Source: Cytobacillus oceanisediminis (lineage in GTDB: Bacteria; Bacillota; Bacilli; Bacillales; Cytobacillaceae). Taken from it: a DNA stretch of 64,000 nucleotides. Position numbers and translations under genes: made by a program. Positions within the stretch are counted from its first letter, which is position 1. The number at the start of each line of letters is the position of its first letter. The stretch spans positions 4,333,501-4,397,500 of the forward strand of contig NZ_CP065511.1 of NCBI RefSeq assembly GCF_022811925.1, given 5' to 3'. The notes below the pieces were generated by a model. That model ran no database searches. It had not been told where the DNA came from and saw only the letters and a list, made by a program, of their open reading frames with translations. Positions 7,325 through 16,970 of the stretch are shown one piece after another.

Positions 7325-9508
7325 TTATTCAACGTCTTCTTCGCGAGCCTCTTCCTGTCCTTCAAGCACATCATTTATATTTTCTACCTTTTGAACAGGA
7401 CCTTCGCTACCTTTGCCTTCTTTTTGACGATTTTTTTTCAAATCAAAATACGCATCCAAAACACGTTCGCCAATTTCTTTATTGGCTCCGTGATCCACGC
7501 TTCCCTGGTAAGCCCATGGAACTAATACCGCCATGGCTACCTCAGGATTTTCAGACGGAGCATAGCTTACAAGACTTAGGTTCATGACCTCAGGCGGCTC
7601 TTTGCCAAACTTGCTGCGCTCTGGTCCATCATAAAATGCCTCGGCAGTACCGGTTTTCCCAGCCGGCTTATATTCCTTACCGCCAAACAAACCGTATGCT
7701 GTTCCGCCCTTTTCCTGCATGACTCTGCGGAAGCCTTCCTGGACACGGTCCATCCATCCCTCTTCCAATTCAACCCGATTAAGGACCTTTGGCTCCATTT
7801 CCTGAACAATAGGGCCAAGTTCATTATTTTCCATCAATGGCTCACGGATTTCCTTAACAATATGAGGCTCCATCCTGTTTCCACCATTGGCAATGACTGA
7901 AACATATTGGGCAAGCTGCATATTGGAATAGGTATCGTACTGGCCAATCGAAAGGTCAAGCATGAAACCAGGCAATGTACTCATCCCTTTAAAGCCTGTT
8001 TGCTCATTCGGCAAATCAATTCCTGTCCGTACTCCAAGCCCAAATTGAGCGAAGGAATCCCTTACAGTACTAAAGGCTTGCTCATCTATCCACAATGGCT
8101 TTTCATACTCATATTTCCCGCCGCCGATATTGATGACAGTTTCAAACATATAAACGTTCGAAGAGAATTTAAGTGCATTGATATCATTTAAAGGGCCAAA
8201 ATTTCTCCAGGATTTTTTTACAGGTGTTCCTTTTATTTTTAAAGGCCGGTCATAAAATACGGTCCCCGGAGAAATAGCACCCGTTTTATATCCGGTAAGA
8301 ATTGTAGCACCCTTCACAGCAGAACCGACATTATAAGTAGTAGTGATATTGCCTAATGCATCGTCTTGCATAACTGATTGGCCTGTTTCTTTATCCTTCA
8401 CGATCTTCTTTCCGGCCATCGAGAGGACTTCTCCGGTATGTGGATCCATAAGAACCACATAGGCCCTGTCCAGTAGTGCAGTACCTGCAGATGCCTTTGC
8501 TTCACGCAATTCCTCTTCAATGATTTTCTCTACTTCCTTTTGAAGATCCATATCAATGCTCAGCACAAGGTCCTTTCCTCTTTGTCCATCAGTGATGGGT
8601 ACAGTTTCAAGGACATTGCCGGCTTTATCTGTAACATTTTTCACTTTTGCCTTTTGGCCGTGAAGGACTTCTTCGTATTGCATCTCAATATAGCTCTTTC
8701 CTACACGGTCATTACGGCTGTAATCACGGGCCATATAGTATTCAAGCTGTTCAGCCGGCAGTCCTTCGTCAGAGCTCGTCACATTACCCAGCACTGATTT
8801 CAATGTATCTCCGAAGGCATAATACCGTTCCCAGTCGGTAGTTGTATCAACACCCTGAAGAATTTGAAGATTTTCGCTGACAACTGCGAATTCCTCAGGA
8901 GTGACTTCTTTATTTTTGACAATTTGCGGTGTTAATGCGTATCCGCTTGTAAACTCTCTGTAGATGGCAAGTACTTCAAGATCATCTTTTGTCAATTCGC
9001 TTAATTCATCTTCTGTAATTCGATCCAATGTGAGCTGATAGATGGCCTTGTCCAATTCCTTCTGGTCGCCTTCATACTTCTTTTCAAGCTCTTCTTTGTC
9101 TTTTTTAGAGATCTTTTTTTCAGCCTCTTCAGGATTTTTCATAATCCAGTAATCTTTTTTATCACGTTCCTGAACTTTTTCGGTATCTTTGTGTATGAGC
9201 TTGGCCAGCCTTTCTGCCACCTCTAGCATTTCGTCCTGCTTGTATCCATTATTAGTAAATGTGATGGCATTTTGCGGAGTATTATCGACAATCACCTGGC
9301 CATTTCTGTCAAACATCTTTCCTCTCGGCACCGGGCTGTTGACTGTAACATCTTCCGTTCTTTCAATCTCACGCTTATAATCGTCACCGTAAACAATCTG
9401 AACCATCCCAAGCCTGAGGATCAGAATGGAGAACAATAAAAACACAGCAAAGAAGAGCATATTCAGGCGGAAAGGAACATGGGTCTTCTTCTTTTTCTTC
9501 CTATTCAA
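7325..9508 (-). CDS. pbpA: Class B penicillin-binding protein (PBP2A type)
   Basis: A peptidoglycan transpeptidase of 727 residues when started at TTG 9508, with AAAGGAA about 12 nt upstream. A longer reading from 9700 has no support and would give a non-membrane N-terminus. A lysine-rich N-terminus and one membrane anchor (about 15-38) are followed by the pedestal/dimerisation domain (NSPVPRGKMFDRNG) and the transpeptidase domain with SAVK (S396), SSN (449-451) and KTGT (K617). The C-terminus is charged. B. subtilis pbpA has the same place between pstS and yqgE and makes PBP2A for rod-wall elongation, so the same role is likely. Confidence 0.95.
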   Translation of the reverse strand: MNRKKKKKTHVPFRLNMLFFAVFLLFSILILRLGMVQIVYGDDYKREIERTEDVTVNSPVPRGKMFDRNGQVIVDNTPQNAITFTNNGYKQDEMLEVAERLAKLIHKDTEKVQERDKKDYWIMKNPEEAEKKISKKDKEELEKKYEGDQKELDKAIYQLTLDRITEDELSELTKDDLEVLAIYREFTSGYALTPQIVKNKEVTPEEFAVVSENLQILQGVDTTTDWERYYAFGDTLKSVLGNVTSSDEGLPAEQLEYYMARDYSRNDRVGKSYIEMQYEEVLHGQKAKVKNVTDKAGNVLETVPITDGQRGKDLVLSIDMDLQKEVEKIIEEELREAKASAGTALLDRAYVVLMDPHTGEVLSMAGKKIVKDKETGQSVMQDDALGNITTTYNVGSAVKGATILTGYKTGAISPGTVFYDRPLKIKGTPVKKSWRNFGPLNDINALKFSSNVYMFETVINIGGGKYEYEKPLWIDEQAFSTVRDSFAQFGLGVRTGIDLPNEQTGFKGMSTLPGFMLDLSIGQYDTYSNMQLAQYVSVIANGGNRMEPHIVKEIREPLMENNELGPIVQEMEPKVLNRVELEEGWMDRVQEGFRRVMQEKGGTAYGLFGGKEYKPAGKTGTAEAFYDGPERSKFGKEPPEVMNLSLVSYAPSENPEVAMAVLVPWAYQGSVDHGANKEIGERVLDAYFDLKKNRQKEGKGSEGPVQKVENINDVLEGQEEAREEDVE

Positions 9509-9611
9509 AATTACGCACACTTCCTTTAAAAAAGTCTCATAATCCCATTCTAAAAGAAAATAGCAATAAATTCTATAAAGAACCCTTTTTCGACAGAGAT
9601 ATTTTTCTGGT

Positions 9612-9638
9612 AAAAAAAGAGAGAGGATTTCCTCTCTC
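9612..9638 (-). terminator. Terminator of yqgE
   Basis: An 8-bp stem GAGAGAGG/CCTCTCTC with a 4-nt loop, followed by seven T on the minus strand, abuts the yqgE stop. It implies that pbpA has its own promoter. Confidence 0.9.
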
Positions 9639-10856
9639 TCACGCAGACTGAAATTGTATTTTCCTGACGAAGAAATATATGACCGAATGTCCGGCCCCAA
9701 TGATTAAGAGAAGAATAGGGATGCTTTTTTCTTCATTGAAAAAAGAAACCGCAGCTAAAAAACCTAAAATAGATACTATACGTCCTGCATTTAAGAAGAT
9801 TTCCCTTACTACGATATACTCAATTCTCATCTCTGCAGCCTTCCAGCCTCTGCCAATGACATCATATGTTAATGAAATATATGGCACAAGCAGGAGAGGA
9901 TACGCTATAGCAATAGCGGCTGCATACATCAGCAGCTTTGGATACGTAACCTCAAAAACGATAAAGAAAATGGCACCATACAGTAATAACCCGCCTATAA
10001 GTATGGCCCTTTTCCGATACTCCTTCTTTAAAAGCCTTGATACAAGAAAATACCCCAAAAAAGATATACTTGAGTTGACCAATCCGTATGTACCAAGAGC
10101 CAGTTCACTGCCAGTTGAAATAAAAACATAAACTGATATGACAAAAATAAAGGTTCCCTCTCTGAGACCCTGAAAAAAATGGGCATTCGTAATCATTCGC
10201 CAGTTCAGGCTGTTTTTTCGTTCTGCCAGGATTCTTCCAAATAAATACCTTCCGTCAGCCGGCCGCCTTTTAAGGAAAAAGCTTAAAAAGACGGCTATTG
10301 AAAAAAGTGTCAGGGAGATGCCGAAGATAACGGAATAGCCCGTGAACTTTTCCATCCTTGAAATAATGAAACCCGCTGCTATCGGTCCAATCATACCCCC
10401 AACGGATGTTAGTATTCCAAGGAATCCATTAAAGAAATCGCGATTCTCCGGCTCAGTTATTTCAAAAGTGAGTACATTGAAAGCAAGCCAGTAGAACCCA
10501 TACCCGACTCCCAGCAGAGCCCCTAGAAGCAATAGAAATTTTGAGGCATTTGTTCCAATGAAAAGCACTGTCAGATAAAATAGTGCCAAAAAAATTACAC
10601 CGATTCTCAGTACAATGACACGGTCAATTTTCTTCGCCCATCTCCCTGCCAGGATAAACGTCAAAGGCTGAAGAACCACAATGGCCAGGTTATATAAAGC
10701 AAGATCGCTGAACTCACCAGACTGCTTCCAGAGATAAATATTTACAAATGTGTTAGAAAGGGCAGCACTTAAAGAATATAGCCCCCCTATAAATAAAAGC
10801 AATGTTAAATCTTTCGTTAAATCGACATCACCGATCAGTTTTTTAAATCTGCTCAT
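9639..10856 (-). CDS. yqgE: MFS-type transporter YqgE
   Basis: A 405-residue membrane protein with about twelve membrane segments and the length of a Major Facilitator. GRWAKKIDRVIVLRIG after the second segment is the cytoplasmic loop 2-3 motif of the superfamily. It has the position of yqgE in B. subtilis, between pbpA and sodA. The substrate is unknown. AAGGGGAG lies before the ATG. Confidence 0.88.
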   Translation of the reverse strand: MSRFKKLIGDVDLTKDLTLLLFIGGLYSLSAALSNTFVNIYLWKQSGEFSDLALYNLAIVVLQPLTFILAGRWAKKIDRVIVLRIGVIFLALFYLTVLFIGTNASKFLLLLGALLGVGYGFYWLAFNVLTFEITEPENRDFFNGFLGILTSVGGMIGPIAAGFIISRMEKFTGYSVIFGISLTLFSIAVFLSFFLKRRPADGRYLFGRILAERKNSLNWRMITNAHFFQGLREGTFIFVISVYVFISTGSELALGTYGLVNSSISFLGYFLVSRLLKKEYRKRAILIGGLLLYGAIFFIVFEVTYPKLLMYAAAIAIAYPLLLVPYISLTYDVIGRGWKAAEMRIEYIVVREIFLNAGRIVSILGFLAAVSFFNEEKSIPILLLIIGAGHSVIYFFVRKIQFQSA

Positions 10857-10955
10857 AAAAAAAACTCCCCTTTGGTTCTAAGGGTAGTCTCCTACAAAGG
10901 AAGTGCGGTTATGCAATGATTTAGAAATTAACAGAATAGCTCTTAATTCCTGAAC

Positions 10956-10985
10956 AAAAAAACACGGCAGATGTAATCCGCCGTG
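10956..10985 (-). terminator. Terminator of sodA
   Basis: The stem CACGGC/GCCGTG, extended by neighbouring pairs, is followed by seven T on the minus strand, 12 nt after the sodA stop. Confidence 0.9.
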
Positions 10986-10997
10986 CTTTTTGATTTA

Positions 10998-11606
10998 TTA
11001 TTTTGCTGCGCTGTAACGCTTAGAAACTTCATCCCAATTAACAACATTCCAGAAAGAATTGATGTATTCAGGACGGCGGTTTTGATATTTTAAGTAGTAA
11101 GCATGCTCCCAAACATCAAGGCCAAGGATTGGAGTCTTGCCTTCCATTAAAGGAGAATCCTGGTTAGGTGTGCTTGTTACTTCCAATTCGCCATTGTTTA
11201 CTGCCAGCCAAGCCCAGCCAGAACCGAAGCGAGTTGTAGCTGCTTTTGCAAATTCTTCTTTGAAGCTGTCATAGCTACCGAATTTGCTGCTGATAGCGTC
11301 TGCTAATTCACCTGTAGGCTCACCGCCGCCATTTGGAGAAATGATCTGCCAGAATAGAGAATGGTTTGCATGGCCCCCGCCGTTGTTGCGTACTGCAGTG
11401 CGAACAGCTTCAGGTACGGCATCCAGGTTAGAAACAACTTCTTCAACAGTTTTAGAAAGAAGCTCTTCGTTTCCTTCTAAAGCATTGTTAAGGTTTGTTA
11501 CATAAGTATTGTGATGCTTTGTATGATGAATATTCATCGTTTCTTTGTCGATGTTTGGCTCCAATGCATCATAAGCGTAAGGTAATTGCGGTAATTCGAA
11601 TGCCAT
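10998..11606 (-). CDS. sodA: Superoxide dismutase [Mn]
   Basis: A 202-residue cytoplasmic enzyme that converts superoxide to oxygen and hydrogen peroxide. The metal ligands are visible: His in [12 protein letters not shown], His in NHSLFW, and Asp and His in DVWEHAYY. The glycines and glutamine of the [13 protein letters not shown] and NQDSPL regions fit the manganese type. AGGGAGG precedes the ATG. The gene stands alone between terminators. Confidence 0.97.
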   Translation of the reverse strand: MAFELPQLPYAYDALEPNIDKETMNIHHTKHHNTYVTNLNNALEGNEELLSKTVEEVVSNLDAVPEAVRTAVRNNGGGHANHSLFWQIISPNGGGEPTGELADAISSKFGSYDSFKEEFAKAATTRFGSGWAWLAVNNGELEVTSTPNQDSPLMEGKTPILGLDVWEHAYYLKYQNRRPEYINSFWNVVNWDEVSKRYSAAK

Positions 11607-11815
11607 AATAAAATTCCTCCCTATGTATCTGTTTTAGTAAGCCCCTGAAACACTTCAATCATTTATAAAATTCTGATTTTAGAATGTTTCTAAGGTCTTT
11701 AGTTTAAGATTACCAAAGTTGGTTTTTTGTTTCAAACAAAATGCTTTGCTACATATATACAATATCCTAACTCGTTTTTATTATTCCATTAAATTCAAAC
11801 CATTCCAGCGGGTCC

Positions 11816-12298
11816 TCAAAGGACCACAAATAGAAAATAAATAATCATTACCCCTTGAATCACCGCTTTGGCTGCTGCACTGCTGACAAAGCCGATTACC
11901 GATCCAAATCCAATCTTCAGTGCATCATTGAAGTTTGTCCTGTTAACTGCAAGCTCAGCAATAACTGCACCCAGAAAAGGACCAATTAATATTCCCAGTA
12001 CAGGAATGACAAATGGTCCAGCCAAAAGGCCGATCGTGCTTCCCCAAACACCCGCTTTTGATCCCCCATACTTTTTTACCCCAATCATATTAGCTACGTA
12101 ATCAGCTCCAAATAAAAGGAGAACAAATAAACCCTGAATCGTCCAAAATAGCCAGTTAAACGGTTCGAAAGAAAAAAGAATTCCATAAAGGATAAATCCG
12201 CCCAGCAAAAACAGCACACTTGGAATAATCGGGAAAACAAGGCCTGCAAAAGCGATAATAAACAGCAGAATGATCAGTGTCCAATAAATTATTTGCAT
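11816..12298 (-). CDS. yqgC: DUF456 membrane protein YqgC
   Basis: The predicted protein has 160 residues. ATG at 12298 is chosen because GAAAGGA lies 9 nt upstream; a longer frame to 12352 would run through the repeat element. Five or so membrane segments and the Gly-rich DUF456 motifs (GLVFPIIPSVLFLLGG and GPFVIPVLGILIGPFLG) are present. The function is unknown in the family. A short perfect inverted repeat, GGTCC-GGACC, overlaps the stop codon but lacks a T-run. Confidence 0.88.
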   Translation of the reverse strand: MQIIYWTLIILLFIIAFAGLVFPIIPSVLFLLGGFILYGILFSFEPFNWLFWTIQGLFVLLLFGADYVANMIGVKKYGGSKAGVWGSTIGLLAGPFVIPVLGILIGPFLGAVIAELAVNRTNFNDALKIGFGSVIGFVSSAAAKAVIQGVMIIYFLFVVL

Positions 12299-12314
12299 AA
12301 TCAGCATCCTTTCT

Positions 12315-12451
12315 AGAAAAGCGCAAGCGCCTTGCCCACCCCCGACAAGCACAAGACGAGCCTCACGGAAAGGCGTTCTTTGCCTTTATGGGAGGGTTGG
12401 CTTGTGACCTCGAGGGGGTAGGCGCTGGAGCTAGACAGTTATCTAACTTCA
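12315..12451. repeat. Dispersed GC-rich repeat, full copy
   Basis: This is a copy of about 137 nt. It starts GAAAAGCGCAAGCGCCTTG, has a central hairpin (AAAGGC-7 nt-GCCTTT), an arm CCCCCGA that pairs with TCGAGGGGG, and the right end GGCGCTGGAGCTAGACAG. The whole can fold into one long hairpin. It lies between the Na/Pi symporter and yqgC, directly against the yqgC ribosome-binding site. It encodes no protein. Confidence 0.85.
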
Positions 12452-12473
12452 GAATTTATACATTCTTTATCAA

Positions 12474-12503
12474 AATAAATAAGCAAGGGATTTCCCCTTG
12501 CTT
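12474..12503 (-). terminator. Terminator of the Na/Pi symporter gene
   Basis: The stem AAGCAAGGG/CCCTTGCTT with a short loop is followed by a T-rich run on the minus strand, just beyond the stop at 12514. Confidence 0.85.
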
Positions 12504-12513
12504 ATTTTACCAC

Positions 12514-14142
12514 TTATTCTTCCCCTAAAACAGCTTCAGCAATATTCACCGCATGATCGCCGATACGCTCAAGGTTGCTGACAATGTCTACATACACAAT
12601 GCCGGCCTGGCCAGAGCAGACTCCCTCGTTCAAACGAAGGATATGCTGTTTGCGAAGCTTTCTTTCCATCTTGTCAATCTCTTCTTCTTTTTTTACAACA
12701 TGCTCTGCAGCAATATTATCATTATGGTCCAGTGCCTGAAGAGCTTCTTTTACAGTAGAAATGGTCAATTTGAACATTTGTTCTAAATCAGCCATAGCTG
12801 AATCAGTGATGGACACTTTATTTGCCTGTTTATAATCAATCAGTTCTATTACATTTTCGAAATGGTCACCGATACGCTCAATATCTCTTACCGTATCCAT
12901 CAGCACAGTGTGCTCGGCAGACTCATGTGCTGAAAGTGAACTTGTAGATAACTTAATCAGGTAATCCGTAATTTTGCGGTCAAGGTTATTGATCGCGTCC
13001 TCTAACTGGTATGCACTTTCGGAATGTTTTTGATTGCCGGTTTTCAAATATTGAACCGTTTCTTCCAGTCCCCGTACTGAGAATGCTCCCATGCGAAGCA
13101 CTTCTTCTTTAGCTTGTCCAAGTGCAATCGAAGGTGATTGTTCTATAAAAACAGGATCCAAATGTTTTGCTTTATATTCAGCAACTGCATCTTCTCCCGG
13201 AATAAGTTTTGTTACAATCCATGCCAGCGCTGCTACAAATGGCAGCTGAATAAGTGTATTAGTACTGTTGAAAATTCCATGTGCAAAGGCAATGGTCATT
13301 TCAGGATTTAAGTTAATATTCACTTGCAGTGTCTCAATCAATAATGTAAACGGCTTTAATAAAATCAAGAAGATAGTAGTACCAATTAAGTTAAACAATA
13401 CATGCACGGCTGCGGCTCTTCTTGCAGCAACAGACGCTCCAATTGCAGCTAATACCGCTGTAATCGTTGTTCCAATATTATCTCCAAACAGAACCGGCAA
13501 TGCCGCATCCAGGTTAATCAGCTCTTCAGAAAACAAGCCTTGGAGAATACCGATTGTGGCACTTGAGCTCTGAACAATAACAGTAAACACTGTTCCGACG
13601 ACCACACCCAGAATTGGATTTGAACTCATGCTTACGGTCAAGTCATGAAAAGCTTCCAATGAACGAAGAGGCTTCATTCCCCCGCTCATTAATTCAAGTC
13701 CATAAAATAATGCACCAAAGCCAAAGACAATTTGACCGAAATTATTTACTTTTTTGTTTTTAAAGAAAAACAATAGGATTGAACCTAAAGCTATGATCGG
13801 CAAAGCGTATTCCCCGATATCGATTCCGATGATGAAAGCAGTTACCGTGGTTCCAATATTGGCTCCCATAATAACACCTATTGCCTGGCGCAATGTCATG
13901 AATCCGGCTGATACTAATCCCACTGTAATAACAGTGGTTGCAGAGCTGCTCTGTATAAGAATGGTGACAAGAATACCTGCCAGCACTCCCATTAGAGGAT
14001 TCGTAGTAAATCTATCTAATAAATCCCTCAGCCGGTCACCAGCTGATTTTTGGAGCCCATCACCCATGAACTTGATTCCATAAAGGAAAATACCAAGCCC
14101 GCCCAAAAACTCAAAAAGCATTTGCTGAACATTCAGTTCCAC
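12514..14142 (-). CDS. Na/Pi symporter with C-terminal PhoU-like domain
   Basis: A 542-residue protein. The N-terminal 310 residues hold the duplicated NptA/PNaS membrane repeats, with the QSSSAT motifs (LIQSSSATTVITVGLVSAG and IVQSSSATIGILQGL) and GANIGTT/GDNIGTT. The last 200 residues are two PhoU-like helical bundles (MDTVRDIERIGDHFENVIE and VSNLERIGDHAVNIAEAV). It should import phosphate with sodium, and the PhoU tail is probably regulatory. The start is GTG 14142 behind GGGG. A second, shorter relative (yqeW) lies at 51458. Confidence 0.93.
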   Translation of the reverse strand: MELNVQQMLFEFLGGLGIFLYGIKFMGDGLQKSAGDRLRDLLDRFTTNPLMGVLAGILVTILIQSSSATTVITVGLVSAGFMTLRQAIGVIMGANIGTTVTAFIIGIDIGEYALPIIALGSILLFFFKNKKVNNFGQIVFGFGALFYGLELMSGGMKPLRSLEAFHDLTVSMSSNPILGVVVGTVFTVIVQSSSATIGILQGLFSEELINLDAALPVLFGDNIGTTITAVLAAIGASVAARRAAAVHVLFNLIGTTIFLILLKPFTLLIETLQVNINLNPEMTIAFAHGIFNSTNTLIQLPFVAALAWIVTKLIPGEDAVAEYKAKHLDPVFIEQSPSIALGQAKEEVLRMGAFSVRGLEETVQYLKTGNQKHSESAYQLEDAINNLDRKITDYLIKLSTSSLSAHESAEHTVLMDTVRDIERIGDHFENVIELIDYKQANKVSITDSAMADLEQMFKLTISTVKEALQALDHNDNIAAEHVVKKEEEIDKMERKLRKQHILRLNEGVCSGQAGIVYVDIVSNLERIGDHAVNIAEAVLGEE

Positions 14143-14379
14143 AATTTTTCAACCCCTATAACTGTTTATTCGACATGTTTCATCAAACCCCATACAATTA
14201 TTAAAGGAAACCCGCAGAAATGTAAACCTGTTATGAACTAAATTTACAATACCTTAACATTTCATCCTTATATTACAACTTTGTTACAAATACAAAAAAA
14301 GACTTGCAAACGCATTTGCTTGTAACGTCTGGATATATGGCTAAAATATAATAGTGAATCTCAAAAAGGGTGTGTCAAA

Positions 14380-15150
14380 ATGAATATTTTTCTTCAGTTT
14401 TATAAAAGCCTGTTTTCTCCTAAAGATATCGCTTTATTTCGCCATCAGGGGATAGGAAAGACTATTTTGTATGTGTTTTTCCTTACCCTGCTATCAGTTC
14501 TGCCAACCGTGTATTATTCCGGTTCGGCAATCATTAATGGCTTAAATGCTATTGATAAAACAATTGACAGTGATCTGCCGGGTTTTGAAATTACAGAAGG
14601 ACAGCTTCACACAGAGGAGGAAGCACCTGTAACCCTCAATAAAGATAACTTTACAATCATTGTTGATTCGACAGGAGCAGTTGACACTACTGTCTTATCA
14701 GAAAGCGGCAATACGATTGCCTTATTAAAAAATGAGGTCTACATACATGCTGAAGGACAGAAACAGACATATCCATACACATTGCTGACAAGCCGCACAA
14801 TAACAAAGGATGACTTATCAGACTTCCTTTCTTCTGCAGAATCCCTTATGCCGATTATTATTCCCTTAATAGCGGTTGTCATTTATATTTTCGCAGCCGG
14901 CATTCGATTTATTGAGATATCCCTGATAGCACTTGCAGGTCTTCTTCTCAAAAATGCACTAAGTAAAAAACTGGAGTACCGTCATTTATGGCGCATCTCT
15001 GCGTACAGCATTACTTTGCCGACTATTTTCTTTGCTGTAATGTCAGCCCTTCAGACTGTGGTGCAAAATGGGGCGATTATTAACTGGTTTGTTTCTCTTA
15101 TCATCCTCCTCTTGTCCATAAAGGAAGTCCCATCTCATAGCTCTAAATAA
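14380..15150 (+). CDS. yqgB: DUF1189 membrane protein YqgB
   Basis: A 256-residue protein beginning NIFLQFYKSLFSPKDIALFR, the typical DUF1189 N-terminus. One membrane segment at about 28-50 is followed by an extracytoplasmic domain (about 55-155) and several C-terminal segments. The role is unknown; DUF1189 proteins are common in Bacillaceae. AAAAAGGGTG precedes the ATG, and a plausible promoter (TTGTAA 14320-14325, 16 nt, TAAAAT 14342-14347) lies upstream. It is monocistronic with a weak hairpin after the stop. Confidence 0.85.
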   Translation: MNIFLQFYKSLFSPKDIALFRHQGIGKTILYVFFLTLLSVLPTVYYSGSAIINGLNAIDKTIDSDLPGFEITEGQLHTEEEAPVTLNKDNFTIIVDSTGAVDTTVLSESGNTIALLKNEVYIHAEGQKQTYPYTLLTSRTITKDDLSDFLSSAESLMPIIIPLIAVVIYIFAAGIRFIEISLIALAGLLLKNALSKKLEYRHLWRISAYSITLPTIFFAVMSALQTVVQNGAIINWFVSLIILLLSIKEVPSHSSK

Positions 15151-15180
15151 AAACGTGCCAATAGCGCGTTTTTTATTTTT
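15148..15180 (+). terminator. Terminator of yqgB
   Basis: The stem AAAACG/CGTTTT with inner G-U pairs is followed by a T-rich run directly after the stop. Confidence 0.7.
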
Positions 15181-15323
15181 GCAATTAATAAAGAGGAGTT
15201 ATTTTATAAATAAAGCAGTTATTAATGCAGAATAATACAAATTGAGGACTTTTTTTGGTCTAATCATATTTGGACAAGCATACATATTGGGTAAACATGC
15301 TATTTGCAGGGGGTTTGGCCATT

Positions 15324-15650
15324 ATGAAGAAGCTTGCGGGAGTACTGCTTTCAATCCTAGTTATATATGTAATCTATTATGACCTTGATCATGGCACACT
15401 GCCCGCTGGACAAAAGCAAGCACTGGAGGCCAGTACGCTGCCCACAGAAACAGGTGAAACCTATTTTGAAAAAAAGGTCAATCCTGGAGAAACAGTTCTT
15501 TCAATTATAGAACTAAACCTTGATGGACCAATTCCTGTTGGCATAGACCAGGTTGTGTCAGACTTCTCGGAATTAAACAATGGAATGCAGCCTGAAGACA
15601 TTAAATCAGGTAAGACCTATAAATTTCCAAAATATACTCAGGCCAACTAA
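15324..15650 (+). CDS. yqfZ: YqfZ-like small exported protein with LysM-like domain
   Basis: The predicted protein has 108 residues. The ATG at 15324 is preceded by AGGGGG 10 nt upstream. Residues about 2-22 form a signal/anchor. The C-terminal part contains VNPGETVLSIIE and DIKSGKTYKFPKY, which resemble a LysM-type fold of cell-wall-associated proteins. It sits just before ispG like B. subtilis yqfZ, which I recall as a sporulation-related gene of unknown role. Assignment rests on context and a weak motif. Confidence 0.75.
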   Translation: MKKLAGVLLSILVIYVIYYDLDHGTLPAGQKQALEASTLPTETGETYFEKKVNPGETVLSIIELNLDGPIPVGIDQVVSDFSELNNGMQPEDIKSGKTYKFPKYTQAN

Positions 15651-15757
15651 TCATCATTCTTGTCAACTTCAGCGGTTCATTGATACAATAAAGTGAACCT
15701 TCTCTAACAGCATACATCTCAGCTGTTATATGAAAAGATAAAAGGAGCGAATCTCCA

Positions 15758-16879
15758 TTGAGTGAAATTATACATCGCACTAAAACAAGGCCTGTTAAAG
15801 TTGGGCCATTAACAATTGGCGGAAGCAATGAGCTGTTCATTCAGAGTATGACCACTACGAAAACACATGACGTTGAAGCGACTGTAGCTGAAATAAAAAG
15901 GCTGGAAGAAGCAGGATGTCAAATCGTGCGTGTTGCCTGCCCGGATGAAAGAGCTGCAAATGCCATAGCAGATATTAAAAGACAAATTAACATACCGCTT
16001 GTTGTTGATATCCACTTTGACTACAAGCTGGCATTAAAGGCCATCGAAGGCGGAGCTGATAAAATCCGCATTAATCCGGGAAATATTGGTAAACGTGAAA
16101 AAGTGGAAGCAGTCGTCAAGGCTGCAAAAGAAAAAGGAATCCCTATCCGCATTGGTGTAAATGCAGGTTCTCTTGAAAAAAGAATCCTTGAGAAATATGG
16201 GTATCCTACAGCAGATGGCATGGTTGAAAGTGCCCTGCATCATATCAAAATTTTAGAAGACCTTGATTTCCATGACATCATCGTTTCTATGAAAGCATCC
16301 GATGTTAATTTGGCCATTGAGGCTTATGAGAAAGCAGCACAAGCTTTTGACTACCCTCTCCATTTAGGTATAACAGAATCAGGCACACTTTTTGCCGGGA
16401 CTGTAAAAAGTGCCGCTGGACTTGGTGCAATCTTAAGCAAAGGAATTGGAAATACGTTAAGAATTTCACTTAGTGCAGATCCCGTTGAAGAAGTTAAGGT
16501 TGCCCGCGAACTTCTTAAAGTGTTTGGTTTATCCTCCAATGCTGCAACACTGATCTCCTGTCCAACATGCGGAAGGATCGAGATTGACTTAATCAGCATT
16601 GCAAATGAAGTGGAAGAATATATTCAAAAAATTAAAGCGCCAATTAAGGTTGCTGTATTGGGCTGTGCTGTTAACGGGCCTGGCGAAGCCAGGGAAGCTG
16701 ATATCGGCATTGCAGGTGCCCGCGGAGAAGGCCTTCTGTTCCGCAAAGGCCAGATTGTAAGGAAAGTTCCTGAAGAAACAATGGTTGAGGAACTTAAGAT
16801 TGAAATCGACAAAATCGCCGAAGAATATTTTGCCAAACAGGAAGAAGAAAAAGCACAGGCAGAAAACCTGCAGCCATAA
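15758..16879 (+). CDS. ispG: 4-hydroxy-3-methylbut-2-enyl diphosphate synthase IspG
   Basis: A 373-residue [4Fe-4S] enzyme of the MEP pathway that makes HMBPP from MEcPP. The TIM-barrel start reads [20 protein letters not shown]. The cluster cysteines lie in SCPTCGR and [10 protein letters not shown]. The start is TTG 15758 behind AAAGGAG. The gene is followed by a strong shared terminator. ispH, the next pathway enzyme, lies about 7.5 kb away at 24395. Confidence 0.97.
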   Translation: MSEIIHRTKTRPVKVGPLTIGGSNELFIQSMTTTKTHDVEATVAEIKRLEEAGCQIVRVACPDERAANAIADIKRQINIPLVVDIHFDYKLALKAIEGGADKIRINPGNIGKREKVEAVVKAAKEKGIPIRIGVNAGSLEKRILEKYGYPTADGMVESALHHIKILEDLDFHDIIVSMKASDVNLAIEAYEKAAQAFDYPLHLGITESGTLFAGTVKSAAGLGAILSKGIGNTLRISLSADPVEEVKVARELLKVFGLSSNAATLISCPTCGRIEIDLISIANEVEEYIQKIKAPIKVAVLGCAVNGPGEAREADIGIAGARGEGLLFRKGQIVRKVPEETMVEELKIEIDKIAEEYFAKQEEEKAQAENLQP

Positions 16880-16920
16880 GGCGATTGCTGCCCGCTTTTG
16901 CGAAGCTCAAAAATCTATAG

Positions 16921-16963
16921 AAAAGCCTGGTACCAAATATATTTGGTACCAGGCTTTTTTTCT
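16921..16963. terminator. Bidirectional terminator between ispG and yqfX
   Basis: A perfect 18-bp stem (16921-16938 with 16941-16958) is flanked by T-runs on both strands between the convergent genes. Confidence 0.95.
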
Positions 16964-16970
16964 TCTTTTT

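Noticed and set aside
9508..9700. Longer N-terminus for pbpA
   Set aside because: It would place 64 extra residues before the membrane anchor, cross an intergenic area next to the yqgE terminator, and lacks a ribosome-binding site.
12315..12451. Possible CRISPR or IS interpretation of the GC-rich repeats
   Set aside because: Copies are single and far apart without spacers, and they encode no transposase; they fit a small non-coding dispersed repeat instead.
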